Below the pieces are notes generated by a model. That model ran no database searches and was not told the DNA's origin. It worked only from the letters and a program-made list of their open reading frames with translations. Of a stretch of 46,101 bases of DNA, positions 34,518 through 42,887 are shown one piece after another (the stretch's first letter is position 1; each line of letters begins with the position of its first letter). The position numbers and the translations under genes are program-made. The DNA is from Lachnospiraceae bacterium (GTDB lineage: Bacteria > Bacillota > Clostridia > Lachnospirales > Lachnospiraceae): NCBI GenBank assembly GCA_900763175.1, contig CAAFJI010000346.1, positions 1-46,101 of the forward strand. Direction: 5' to 3'.

Positions 34518-35450
34518 ATGGCGAAAAAACGAAAAATGAAAATGGAATTCCGCTATTACCAGATGCAGGATGGAATCCCCATTCTGGCACTTCTTGGTGA
34601 AAAGTGGGTGCAGAATTATGGAAGGGATGTGGATTATCTTCACTTTCATAACTATCTGGAGATCGGTTTCTGCTACAGTGGCGAAGGAGAGCTGGTGTTA
34701 GGAGAAGAGCCTGTACGCTTTGCAGGGCGGGAATTTACCATTATTCCACCAAACTTTCCCCATACGACCACCAGCGATGTGGGAAATATCAGCAAATGGG
34801 AATATCTGTTTATCGATGTGGAAGGTTTTCTTCAGGTGGCAGCAGGAACGCCCCTCAGGGCAGAAAAAATGATCCAGCGTATTTATTCAAAAGCACTTTG
34901 CCTGAAAGGATCAGAATATAAAAGCCTTTCCAACAAAATAATCAAGATACTGGAAATCATGCGTGCCAGTGATGAGTTTTACCTGGAAGAAGCAAATGGG
35001 ATATTATTGGCACTGCTTGCGGAAGTGGCAAGAATGAACCGTTCCTCTGCTGAAGAAAATATTGAGGAAAAAGGAAAGATCACCAATATGATCTCCAGGG
35101 CCATCGACTATATTTCACAATGTTATATGGAGGATATCCGAATTGGTGATCTGGCAAAAGCCTGTCATATCAGTGAGACTCATTTTCGCAGGGTGTTTAC
35201 CTCCTATATGCACATGAGCCCTCTGGAATATATTAACAAAGTAAGGATTCAGACTGCCTGCGAGATCCTGAAAAAGACAGATGAGTCTATCGCAGATATT
35301 GCCTACAAATGCGGTTTTACAACCAATTCCACATTTAACCGGAACTTTCGCCAGCTGATGGGAATGTCGCCGGCAGAGTGGCGGAAACGCCCGGAAAATT
35401 ACGAACAGCAGCTCTTGAAATTTGATATTCATTCAGAGGAGGGATGGTAG
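34518..35450 (+). CDS. AraC-family regulator with cupin sensor domain
   Basis: 310-residue regulator. An N-terminal cupin-like sugar-sensing fold carries the metal/ligand-type motif HFHNYLEIGFCYSGEGEL near 43-60. The C-terminal ~100 residues are a double-HTH AraC domain (IGDLAKACHISETHFRRVFTSYMHMSPLEYINKVR, IADIAYKCGFTTNSTFNRNFRQLMGMSPAEWRK). The ATG at 34518 has TAGGAGA 6-7 bases upstream; an upstream in-frame GTG (34467) lies before the promoter -10 and is rejected. One base separates it from the next gene. Its target may be the galactoside importer at 36252. Confidence 0.88.
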   Translation: MAKKRKMKMEFRYYQMQDGIPILALLGEKWVQNYGRDVDYLHFHNYLEIGFCYSGEGELVLGEEPVRFAGREFTIIPPNFPHTTTSDVGNISKWEYLFIDVEGFLQVAAGTPLRAEKMIQRIYSKALCLKGSEYKSLSNKIIKILEIMRASDEFYLEEANGILLALLAEVARMNRSSAEENIEEKGKITNMISRAIDYISQCYMEDIRIGDLAKACHISETHFRRVFTSYMHMSPLEYINKVRIQTACEILKKTDESIADIAYKCGFTTNSTFNRNFRQLMGMSPAEWRKRPENYEQQLLKFDIHSEEGW

Positions 35451-35451
35451 A

Positions 35452-35964
35452 ATGTACGATTATAAAATAGTAGAACAGGTGACCAGAAAGAAAAAAAAGC
35501 TTTCCGGAGCATTAAAAAAGACCATGGTATTTTTTGCCGTAGTGTTTGTGGTTATGGGAATTACCATATCCCAGGCCTTTATGCTGGCTGGTTTTTGCCT
35601 GGCAGGTCTTTATTTTATTTACGGGATCTTTTGCCAGCGGGATTATGAATACATAATGGAAAATGAACAGCTTACCATAGATGTGATTTATGGAAACAAA
35701 TACCGTAAGACAGCCCATGAGCTGGATCTCCGGCAGCTGGAGGTGGTAGCCCCTCACTGGCATGATTCAGTGGCCAAGTACAAAAAGAACGGTGGAACAG
35801 AGCACTTAAAGAAGTACGATTATACTTCCTATGAAGAAGATACTCCCTATTACACAATGATCATTAAGGAAGACGGACGTAAGATCAAATTACTTCTGGA
35901 TCTTACAGAAGAAATGCTACATACCCTGAAAACCAGGTATCCTCAGAAAGTCTTTTTTGCATAG
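35452..35964 (+). CDS. Small two-helix membrane protein (resembles DUF6106)
   Basis: 170-residue protein. A basic N-terminus (RKKKKLSGALKK), then two close hydrophobic helices at about 27-45 and 48-63, then a cytoplasmic domain with EYIMENEQLTIDVIYGNKYRKTAHELDLRQLEVVAP. That pattern resembles DUF6106-type proteins of Lachnospiraceae, but this is from memory. AGAGGAGGG 9 bases before the ATG at 35452 sets the start. It directly follows the AraC-type gene and is probably co-transcribed. Function unknown. Confidence 0.6.
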   Translation: MYDYKIVEQVTRKKKKLSGALKKTMVFFAVVFVVMGITISQAFMLAGFCLAGLYFIYGIFCQRDYEYIMENEQLTIDVIYGNKYRKTAHELDLRQLEVVAPHWHDSVAKYKKNGGTEHLKKYDYTSYEEDTPYYTMIIKEDGRKIKLLLDLTEEMLHTLKTRYPQKVFFA

Positions 35965-35980
35965 AAGTAAAATAAAAGAA

Positions 35981-36101
35981 TGTGAATAGTTCACAAAATA
36001 TACATATAAAGTTTGTGAAAAAGTACAGAAAATCAAATAAAACATGTGTACATTAGTGAAAAAAAAACACACGCTTCGTGAACATGACGAAAAATTGTGA
36101 A
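35981..36101. promoter_or_regulatory. A-rich leader with five GTGAA repeats
   Basis: GTGAA occurs at 35982, 36015, 36056, 36078 and 36097 on the plus strand. The first lies in the perfect dyad TGTGAA-TAG-TTCACA (35981-35995). The stretch to 36150 is strongly A-rich. It precedes the galactoside importer promoter and may hold regulator sites or curved DNA. Not otherwise explained. Confidence 0.3.
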
Positions 36102-36158
36102 AAAATGAACGAAACATGAAAAAGAAAAAAACGAGCATAATGGTTGAAAATGCACATT

Positions 36159-36204
36159 ATATGGGCGGTATTGCATACATCACCCCATATGCGGATGGTA
36201 TAAT
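36159..36204 (+). promoter_or_regulatory. Promoter and inverted repeat of the galactoside importer
   Basis: TATAAT (36199-36204) with TG at the extended -10 position (36196-36197). The dyad ATATGGG (36159-36165) / CCCATAT (36184-36190) lies just upstream, over the -35 region, which is itself poor. An AraC-type regulator is the likely ligand. Confidence 0.5.
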
Positions 36205-36251
36205 ACATTCATAAGAAATACAGAGAAACAATTTTAAGGGAGGATATTTCT

Positions 36252-37538
36252 ATGAAGAAAAAAGTACTTACCGTATTACTTACAGGTGCAATGGTAGCTT
36301 CCATGGCAGCAGGAGCAACAGTTGTATCAGCAGAGGACAACGACAACACATTAACCGTATGGGCATGGGACCAGAACTTCAATATCAAGTCCATGCAGAT
36401 CGCAGCTGACCAGTATGCAGCAGATCATGAAGGCTTTTCAGTAGATATCATCGAGACATCTTCTGATGACTGCCAGACCAAGCTTACTACAGCAGCTAAC
36501 GCTGGTGACTACAGCACACTTCCGGATATCGTTCTCATGCAGGATAACAGCTATCAGAAATTCCTGAAAGCTTATCCGGATGCTTTCACAGATTTGAAAG
36601 ATATGAATATTAACTGGGATGATTTCGGAGCTCTGAAACAGTCCTATTCTATGGTAGATGATACACATTACGGTGTTCCGTTTGATAACGGTGCTGTTAT
36701 CGCCTGCTACCGTACCGATATCCTTGAAGAAGCAGGATATACACTGGATGACCTTACAGACATCACATGGTCCAAATTCGAAGAAATCGGTAAAGATATT
36801 CACGAGAAGACCGGCAAATACCTTCTTACAAGCGAAGCAACAGGCGGAGATACCCTTATGATGATGATCCAGTCCTGTGGTGCGAACTTCGTTAATGAAG
36901 ACGGCGAAGCTTACATTGTTGGCAATGAGACCGCTGAGAAATGTATCGATCTTTACACAGAGCTGGTTCAGAACGACGTTGTGAAGCTTGTAAACAACTG
37001 GGATGAGTACATTGCAACCATCACAAGCGGTGAGGCTGTTGGTATTGTAAATGGTAACTGGATCACAGCTACTCTGATGTCCACTGAGGATCAGAAAGGC
37101 TTATGGGGAATCACCACAATGCCTAAGGTTGACGGTGTTGACACAGCTACAAATTATGCAAACAACGGTGGATCTTCCTGGTATATTACCTCTAACTGCA
37201 AGAATGTAGAGCTTGCTGAGGACTTCCTTGCAAGCACATTTGGCTCCAGCACAGACTTCTATGATGCAATTCTTCCTGAGACAGGTGCTATTTCCTGCTA
37301 TCTGCCAGCTGGTGAGTCTGATGTTTACAACGAGCCAAACGAGTTCTTTGGCGGACAGCCGATTTTCTCAACAATCGTAGAGTACTCTTCTCATATTCCG
37401 GAGTTCACAAAGACTCCATATCACTATGAGGCAAGAGAGTGCGTAAACACAGCTGTTGTTAATATCGTAAACGGAACAGCTAAGGAAGACGCTCTTCAGG
37501 AAGCACAGGATACACTGGCATTCAAGATGACTGAGTAA
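36252..37538 (+). CDS. Extracellular solute-binding protein of a CUT1 (maltose-type) importer
   Basis: 428-residue family 1 binding protein for an oligosaccharide. Signal peptide 1-27 ends VVSA/ED and has no Cys, so it is not a lipoprotein by sequence. Typical segments: TLTVWAWDQNFNIKSMQIAADQYAADH, LPDIVLMQDNSYQKFLKAYPD, YGVPFDNGAVIACYRTDILEEAGY, GEAVGIVNGNWITATLM and a C-terminal EDALQEAQDTLAFKMTE. It precedes two permeases and two beta-galactosidases, so galactosides such as lactose or galacto-oligosaccharides are the likely ligand. No ATPase is encoded here; a shared MsmK/MalK-type ATPase elsewhere is expected, as is common in Firmicutes. Confidence 0.9.
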   Translation: MKKKVLTVLLTGAMVASMAAGATVVSAEDNDNTLTVWAWDQNFNIKSMQIAADQYAADHEGFSVDIIETSSDDCQTKLTTAANAGDYSTLPDIVLMQDNSYQKFLKAYPDAFTDLKDMNINWDDFGALKQSYSMVDDTHYGVPFDNGAVIACYRTDILEEAGYTLDDLTDITWSKFEEIGKDIHEKTGKYLLTSEATGGDTLMMMIQSCGANFVNEDGEAYIVGNETAEKCIDLYTELVQNDVVKLVNNWDEYIATITSGEAVGIVNGNWITATLMSTEDQKGLWGITTMPKVDGVDTATNYANNGGSSWYITSNCKNVELAEDFLASTFGSSTDFYDAILPETGAISCYLPAGESDVYNEPNEFFGGQPIFSTIVEYSSHIPEFTKTPYHYEARECVNTAVVNIVNGTAKEDALQEAQDTLAFKMTE

Positions 37539-37589
37539 TCCTTTCCGGGGCAAGTAATTGAAATTAAATAGGAATTAATTATTAGGAGG

Positions 37590-37620
37590 CGGGGGACTGC
37601 TAAGTAGTCCTCCGTTTTCT
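37590..37620 (+). terminator. Attenuating terminator between binding protein and permeases
   Basis: CGGGGGACT (37590-37598), loop, AGTCCTCCG (37606-37614), then TTTTCT. One G/T wobble. It would reduce permease expression relative to the binding protein. Confidence 0.65.
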
Positions 37621-37633
37621 GTTCAAAGAAAAT

Positions 37634-37725
37634 GCCTGTTACTCCATACAGGCGCCTATCTAACAGTTGTACGGCTGAGCAAAAGGAAGTCACATAAAAA
37701 TATTTTGCTCACTGGTACAGCTGTT
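37634..37725 (+). other. Two intercistronic RNA hairpins
   Basis: A small stem GCCTGT (37634-37639) / ACAGGC (37648-37653) is followed by a long imperfect 23-bp inverted repeat (37662-37684 with 37703-37725; outer AACAG/CTGTT, inner TGAGCAAAA/TTTTGCTCA). No T-run follows. They probably protect the upstream binding-protein mRNA, as in malE-malF. Confidence 0.5.
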
Positions 37726-37771
37726 GGATGGAAAAGTTGCAGTATATATAGGCTTGAAAGGAGGAGTTCCT

Positions 37772-38671
37772 GTGAATTCCAAGAAAAAAGGTATGACACT
37801 GGCTACGAAGCAGAAAGCTGCCGGATGGATATTCCTGGCACCAGCTTCTATCATGATCGCCATCATGAGCTTTTATCCAATGATCCGGGCATTTATCATT
37901 TCCCTGCAGACAGGTGCCGGCGCAAATATGCGTTTTGCAGATCCAATCTTCAGTAACTACAAACGTATCCTTGCAGATAAAGTGTTCCAGCAGTCCATTG
38001 GCAACACATTCCTGTATCTGATCATTCAGGTTCCGATCATGCTGATTCTTGCGATTCTGCTTGCACAGCTTCTGAACAACAAAGACCTGAAGTTCAAAGG
38101 TTTTTTCCGTACATGTGTATTTCTTCCATGTGCAACTTCCCTGGTTTCCTATTCTCTGATCTTCCGTTCCATGTTTGCAACAGACGGTCTGATCAACAGT
38201 GTTCTGATGAAAATGGGAATTCTCTCCACAGGATATAATTTCCTTGGAAACTCCACCAGCGCAAAGATTGTTATTATCATCGCCCTGATCTGGAGATGGA
38301 CCGGATACAACATGGTATTCTATCTGGCAGGACTTCAGAACATCGAATATTCTGTTTATGAGGCAGCGAAGATCGATGGTGCAAACGGATGGAAAACCTT
38401 CTGGAAGATCACAGTACCGCTTCTGAAGCCGACTATTATCATGACCTTCATCATGTCCATCAACGGTACCTTACAGCTGTTTGATGAGTCCATGAACCTG
38501 ACAAAGGGTGGTCCTGCAAACTCAACCATCACAATGTCACATTATGTTTACAATACCTGTTTTGTCAACGTGCCGAACTTCGGATATGCAGCAGCAATGT
38601 CCTTTATTATCTTTATTATGGTAGCAGTTCTGGCATTTATCAACTTGAAAGTAGGTGATACTCGTGACTAA
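37772..38671 (+). CDS. CUT1 importer permease, MalF-type
   Basis: Membrane subunit of 299 residues with six predicted helices (first near 18-38, WIFLAPASIMIAIMSF). The ATPase-contact EAA loop is YEAAKIDGANGWKTFWKITVPLLKPT. The GTG at 37772 is chosen because AAGGAGGAG ends 5 bases before it; longer frames back to 37724 run through the intercistronic hairpin and have no ribosome site. It overlaps the next permease by eight bases. Works with the binding protein at 36252 to import oligosaccharides. Confidence 0.9.
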   Translation: MNSKKKGMTLATKQKAAGWIFLAPASIMIAIMSFYPMIRAFIISLQTGAGANMRFADPIFSNYKRILADKVFQQSIGNTFLYLIIQVPIMLILAILLAQLLNNKDLKFKGFFRTCVFLPCATSLVSYSLIFRSMFATDGLINSVLMKMGILSTGYNFLGNSTSAKIVIIIALIWRWTGYNMVFYLAGLQNIEYSVYEAAKIDGANGWKTFWKITVPLLKPTIIMTFIMSINGTLQLFDESMNLTKGGPANSTITMSHYVYNTCFVNVPNFGYAAAMSFIIFIMVAVLAFINLKVGDTRD

Positions 38672-39491
38672 GAAAAACAAATCCGCAATCCAGAGAAGAT
38701 TGATTCCTACATACATTTTTCTGATCATTGTATCATTTTTCTCCGTTTTCCCGCTGTACTGGATGATTTCAGCAGCTACGAATACTTCCACGGATGTATC
38801 ACGCGGACGTATTATTCCGGGAAGCTATTTCATGGAGAACTTTAAGAACCTGACATCCCAGCAGCCACTTTGGAGAGCACTTGGAAACTCCTTCTTCTAT
38901 GCAATCCTGACTACAGTGATCTGCCTTCTGATCTGTTCCATCGCCGGATACGGATTCGAAGTATATCATGACAAAGGAAAAGACAAATTGTTTTCCATTC
39001 TCCTTCTTGCCATGATGGTTCCTCAGGTTGCTACTATGGTTCCGTTGTTTAAGATGTTCTCAAAAGCGAAGCTTCTGAATACATCCATCGGATTTATCCT
39101 TCCGATCATTTCCACGCCATTTATGATCATGATGTTCCGACAGAATGCAAGAGCTTTTCCAGTAGATATTATTGAAGCAGCACGAATTGACGGCTTAAGC
39201 GAAGTGAGAATCTTTTTCCAGATGTTTATTCCAACCATGAAATCCACCTACGCGGCAGCCGCTGTTATTACCTTTATGAATGCCTGGAATGCATACCTGT
39301 GGCCGAAGGTAATTATGACAGATAACAAAGCCATCACAATGCCAATGCTGATCGCCAACCTGATCACAGGCTATGTAACCGATTACGGTATGCTGATGTG
39401 CGGCGTATTATTCTGTTCCATTCCGACCATGGTTGTATTCTTCGTTCTGCAGAAGCAGTTTGCAGAAGGTATTACCGGTGCGGTGAAATAA
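38664..39491 (+). CDS. CUT1 importer permease, MalG-type
   Basis: Second membrane subunit, 275 residues, six predicted helices. The EAA loop is IEAARIDGLSEVRIFFQMFIPTMKS, and the C-terminus FVLQKQFAEGITGAVK is characteristic of MalG-type permeases. The GTG at 38664 has AGGTGA about 5 bases upstream; another GTG nine bases earlier (38655) is possible and would add three residues. A rho-independent terminator follows, so the beta-galactosidase genes have their own promoter. Confidence 0.9.
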   Translation: MTKKNKSAIQRRLIPTYIFLIIVSFFSVFPLYWMISAATNTSTDVSRGRIIPGSYFMENFKNLTSQQPLWRALGNSFFYAILTTVICLLICSIAGYGFEVYHDKGKDKLFSILLLAMMVPQVATMVPLFKMFSKAKLLNTSIGFILPIISTPFMIMMFRQNARAFPVDIIEAARIDGLSEVRIFFQMFIPTMKSTYAAAAVITFMNAWNAYLWPKVIMTDNKAITMPMLIANLITGYVTDYGMLMCGVLFCSIPTMVVFFVLQKQFAEGITGAVK

Positions 39492-39503
39492 GTTTGAAAA
39501 TCT

Positions 39504-39538
39504 AAGGGTGCTGCGATTTATTTGCGGCGCCCTTTTTT
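39504..39538 (+). terminator. Rho-independent terminator after the permeases
   Basis: AAGGGTGCTGC (39504-39514) pairs with GCGGCGCCCTT (39524-39534) using two wobble pairs; six T follow. Confidence 0.82.
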
Positions 39539-39591
39539 CTGAACATGGATACGCAATCTATGGACGATTTTTATATATTGTTCTGTAAAAA

Positions 39592-39625
39592 TTCCATGGA
39601 AATAGAAAGTTTATATTACTATAAT
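39592..39625 (+). promoter_or_regulatory. Promoter with palindrome before the GH2 gene
   Basis: TGGAAA (39597-39602), 17-base spacer, TATAAT (39620-39625). The palindrome TTCCATGGAA (39592-39601) overlaps the -35 and could be an operator. The leader runs 95 bases to the ATG. Confidence 0.45.
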
Positions 39626-39677
39626 AAAACCAGTACAGGGCATCTGGAAAATATTGCCCGCAACGTTTAGAGAGAGG

Positions 39678-39703
39678 GTTACTGTTGTTACCAGTGAACA
39701 GTA
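39678..39703. repeat. End fragment of the 144-bp repeat in the GH2 leader
   Basis: GTTACCAGTGAACAGTA (from 39687) is the exact reverse complement of the left end of the repeat copies at 21917 and 23620. GTTACTGTT precedes it, so the segment can fold back on itself (TACTGTT/AACAGTA). It lies 17 bases before the start codon of the GH2 gene, beside its ribosome site. Confidence 0.5.
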
Positions 39704-39720
39704 TCGAGAAAGGATTATAT

Positions 39721-42700
39721 ATGAAGGAATTTGATTATTCATTAGTTAAGAATCCCGAGTATTTTAAAGACGGAAGAATGGAGGCGCACTCCGATCATAT
39801 CACTTATGCAAACGTGGAAGAGGCTTCCACAGGTGAGACTTCTTACCGCCACAGCTTAAATGGAATCTGGAAATTCCATTATGCCCGCAATTACGGAAAT
39901 ACCATAAAAGGCTTCGAGAGAGAAGATTATTCCTGCAAAGACTGGGATGACATCCGTGTGCCGGCCCATATCCAGATGGAGGGCTACGATGCACCTCAGT
40001 ATGCCAATGTGCAGTATCCATGGGAAGGACACGAGGATATTCACCCAGGGGAGATTCCGGAGCATTTCAATCCTGTGGCAAGCTATGTGAAATATTTCAC
40101 AGTGCCGGAACAGATGAAAGGAAAACGTCTTTTTATTTCCTTCCAGGGTGCAGAAAGTGGAATCGCTCTCTGGCTGAATGGCCAGTTTGTAGGATATAGT
40201 GAAGATTCTTTTACCCCGTCAGAATTTGAACTCACCGATTATGTGAAAGAAGGGGAAAATAAGCTGGCAGCTCAGGTGTTCAAGTGGACAGCCAGCAGCT
40301 GGTGCGAGGATCAGGATTTCTATCGCTTCTCCGGAATTTACCGGGAGGTTTATCTTTATACAGTACCGGATGTGCATGTGTATGATCTCCAGATCCGCGC
40401 AATCCCGGATGAGAGCCTTAACAAAGCCCGGTTTGAAGTCAAGACCAGCACCTGGGGAAAGGGAAACGTACATATTGTTCTGTCCCAAAAAGGACAGACC
40501 ATATTGGAGGAAAATAAGAGCTTAGGCGAAAATGCAGCAAGTACAGGAAGTGACCGGAACGGAAAAGATGCAGCCACTGAAGCTGCTGGCAGAACCGTTC
40601 AGAAAGGTGTTGCTGATACATTTAGCTGGACAGTGGAGAATCCGATTCTCTGGAGTGCAGAAGATCCTCAGCTCTACGATTTGATCATGGAGGTTTTCGA
40701 TGAGAATGGTATTCTTCAGGAAGTGATCCCTCAGAAAGTCGGCTTCCGCCGATTTGAAATGAAAGACGGAATTATGACTTTAAATGGAAAACGAATTGTA
40801 TTTAAAGGTGTGAACCGTCATGAATTCAGTTCCATAACAGGAAGATGTGTATCCGAAGCAGAGCTACGCAAGGATCTGACCATCATGAAGCAGAATAACA
40901 TCAATGCCATCCGCACCTGTCATTATCCGGATGCTTCTCTGATCTACCAGCTTTGTGATGAGTTTGGAATTTACATGATCGATGAGACCAACCTGGAAAG
41001 TCACGGCTCCTGGGATACAGCGGAATTTACGAAGGACTATACTTATGTGGTTCCCCATGATAAGCCGGAATGGCAGTCTATGATGTTAGACCGCGCCAAT
41101 TCCATGTATCAGAGAGATAAGAACCATCCGGCAATCCTGATCTGGTCCTGTGGAAATGAGTCCTTCGGTGGTAAGGATATTTTTGAAATGTCCCAGCTCT
41201 TTAGAAATGCAGATCCTACCCGTCTGGTACATTATGAAGGTGTCTGCCATGACCGCAGATATAATGCTACCAGCGATATGGAAAGCCAGATGTATCCATC
41301 TGTGGAAGCAATTAAAGAGTTTCTTGCAAAAGATGATTCAAAGCCTTTTATCTGCTGTGAGTATACCCATGCCATGGGAAATTCCTGCGGTGCTATGCAT
41401 AAATATACAGATCTGACAGATACAGAGCCGAAATATCAGGGTGGCTTTATCTGGGATTATATCGATCAGTCTATTTACAAAAAAGACCGTTATGGAAAAG
41501 AGTTCCAGGCATATGGCGGAGATTTTGGCGAGCGTCCTACTGATTATAATTTCAGTGGAAATGGTATTGCATATGGTGGAAATCGTGATGCGTCTCCGAA
41601 GATGCAGGAAGTGAAATTTAATTATCAGAATATTACCGCACAGGTAAGTGCTGATTCCGTGAATGTGATCAACAAAAATCTGTTTGTAAATACGGACACA
41701 TTTGAATGCAGAGTAACCCTTCAGAAGGATGGAAACGTAATTCGTACAGAAGTACTGGATACAGCAGTGGCTCCTTTGAGCCAGGTGGAATATGCTCTTC
41801 CATTTAAGAAGGAGGAAAAAGCCGGCGAGTACACGGTAACTGTTTCTTTCCATTTGAAAGAGGATATGCCATGGGCGAAAGCAGGTCATGAGGTTGCCTT
41901 TGGACAGTATGTTTACCAGGTGGAAGCAGCTGTGAAACCTTGCACAGAGCAGCTGGAGGTAATTCACAGTACCCATAATATTGGCGTGCGCGGAGCGGAA
42001 TTTGAGGTGCTTTTCTCCGTATTGAACGGTGGTCTTGTTTCCTATAAATATGCGGGAAAAGAAATGATCGAGGCGATTCCGAAGCCTAATTTCTGGCGTG
42101 CACCAACAGACAATGACTGTGGAAATCTGATGGCAATGCGATATGGACAGTGGAAGCTTGCCAGCATGTATGTAAACCATAAGGATTACCGCGGAGCGGC
42201 ATATGGACCTGGAAATGCACCAAAGGTAGAGGAAAAAGAGCATTCCGTAAAGGTATCCTATACCTATTTTCTTCCCACTATTCCGGCAGCTGAGTGTACA
42301 CTTGCTTATGAAGTTTTCGGAGATGGAAGAGTTCGTACCACACTTTCCTATGATCCGGTGAAGGAGCTTGGCGATATGCCGGAATTTGGTGTGATTTTCA
42401 AGTTTAATGCAGATTATGACCATGTATCCTGGTATGGACTTGGAGAATCTGAGACCTATGCAGACCGTAAGAAAGGTGCAAAGCTTGGAATCTACGACAA
42501 TATGGTAAAAGATAATGTGGCAAGATATATGGTTCCACAGGAATGCGGTGCCAAGGAAGAGGTCAGATGGGCGAAGATCACAGACCGGAAAGGCAGAGGA
42601 ATGCTTTTTGAGATGGATAAAGAAAATGGCCCGATGATGTTCTCTGCCCTGCCATACACACCTCATGAGATGGAAAATGCAATGCATCCATATGAGCTGC

Positions 42701-42846
42701 CACAGATTCATTATACAGTAGTGCGTGTGGCAAAAGGCCAGATGGGAATTGCCGGAGACGACAGCTGGGGAGCAAGAACCCAGGAAGAATACCTGCTGGA
42801 TACAAGTAAGCTTATGGAGTTTTCATTTGTATTTAAGGGAATCTGA
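39721..42846 (+). CDS. Beta-galactosidase, glycoside hydrolase family 2
   Basis: Cytoplasmic retaining beta-galactosidase of 1041 residues (LacZ of E. coli: 1023), no signal peptide. The order is N-terminal sugar-binding, immunoglobulin-like, TIM barrel, then the C-terminal Bgal_small_N domain. Catalytic acid/base E480 lies in WSCGNESFGG and nucleophile E547 in ICCEYTHAMGNS. RPTDNDCGN-like APTDNDCGN opens the last domain. A Ser/Gly/Ala-rich insertion near residues 270-295 (NAASTGSDRNGKDAATEAAG) is unusual. The ATG at 39721 has AGAAAGGA upstream; the longer TTG frame from 39685 runs through a hairpin and is rejected. It cleaves imported galactosides together with the GH42 enzyme. Confidence 0.94.
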   Translation: MKEFDYSLVKNPEYFKDGRMEAHSDHITYANVEEASTGETSYRHSLNGIWKFHYARNYGNTIKGFEREDYSCKDWDDIRVPAHIQMEGYDAPQYANVQYPWEGHEDIHPGEIPEHFNPVASYVKYFTVPEQMKGKRLFISFQGAESGIALWLNGQFVGYSEDSFTPSEFELTDYVKEGENKLAAQVFKWTASSWCEDQDFYRFSGIYREVYLYTVPDVHVYDLQIRAIPDESLNKARFEVKTSTWGKGNVHIVLSQKGQTILEENKSLGENAASTGSDRNGKDAATEAAGRTVQKGVADTFSWTVENPILWSAEDPQLYDLIMEVFDENGILQEVIPQKVGFRRFEMKDGIMTLNGKRIVFKGVNRHEFSSITGRCVSEAELRKDLTIMKQNNINAIRTCHYPDASLIYQLCDEFGIYMIDETNLESHGSWDTAEFTKDYTYVVPHDKPEWQSMMLDRANSMYQRDKNHPAILIWSCGNESFGGKDIFEMSQLFRNADPTRLVHYEGVCHDRRYNATSDMESQMYPSVEAIKEFLAKDDSKPFICCEYTHAMGNSCGAMHKYTDLTDTEPKYQGGFIWDYIDQSIYKKDRYGKEFQAYGGDFGERPTDYNFSGNGIAYGGNRDASPKMQEVKFNYQNITAQVSADSVNVINKNLFVNTDTFECRVTLQKDGNVIRTEVLDTAVAPLSQVEYALPFKKEEKAGEYTVTVSFHLKEDMPWAKAGHEVAFGQYVYQVEAAVKPCTEQLEVIHSTHNIGVRGAEFEVLFSVLNGGLVSYKYAGKEMIEAIPKPNFWRAPTDNDCGNLMAMRYGQWKLASMYVNHKDYRGAAYGPGNAPKVEEKEHSVKVSYTYFLPTIPAAECTLAYEVFGDGRVRTTLSYDPVKELGDMPEFGVIFKFNADYDHVSWYGLGESETYADRKKGAKLGIYDNMVKDNVARYMVPQECGAKEEVRWAKITDRKGRGMLFEMDKENGPMMFSALPYTPHEMENAMHPYELPQIHYTVVRVAKGQMGIAGDDSWGARTQEEYLLDTSKLMEFSFVFKGI

Positions 42847-42887
42847 GAAAAAAATACACTTATTATGGCAATAAAAAGGAGATTGGG

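Noticed and set aside
35981..35995. CRP-type site TGTGAA-TAG-TTCACA
   Set aside because: The spacing is one base short of the CRP consensus, and Firmicutes of this type are not known to use cAMP-CRP control of sugars. Kept only as part of the GTGAA series.
37703..37718. TCACTGGTA as a third fragment of the 144-bp repeat
   Set aside because: Only about nine bases match, and they belong to the long local inverted repeat.
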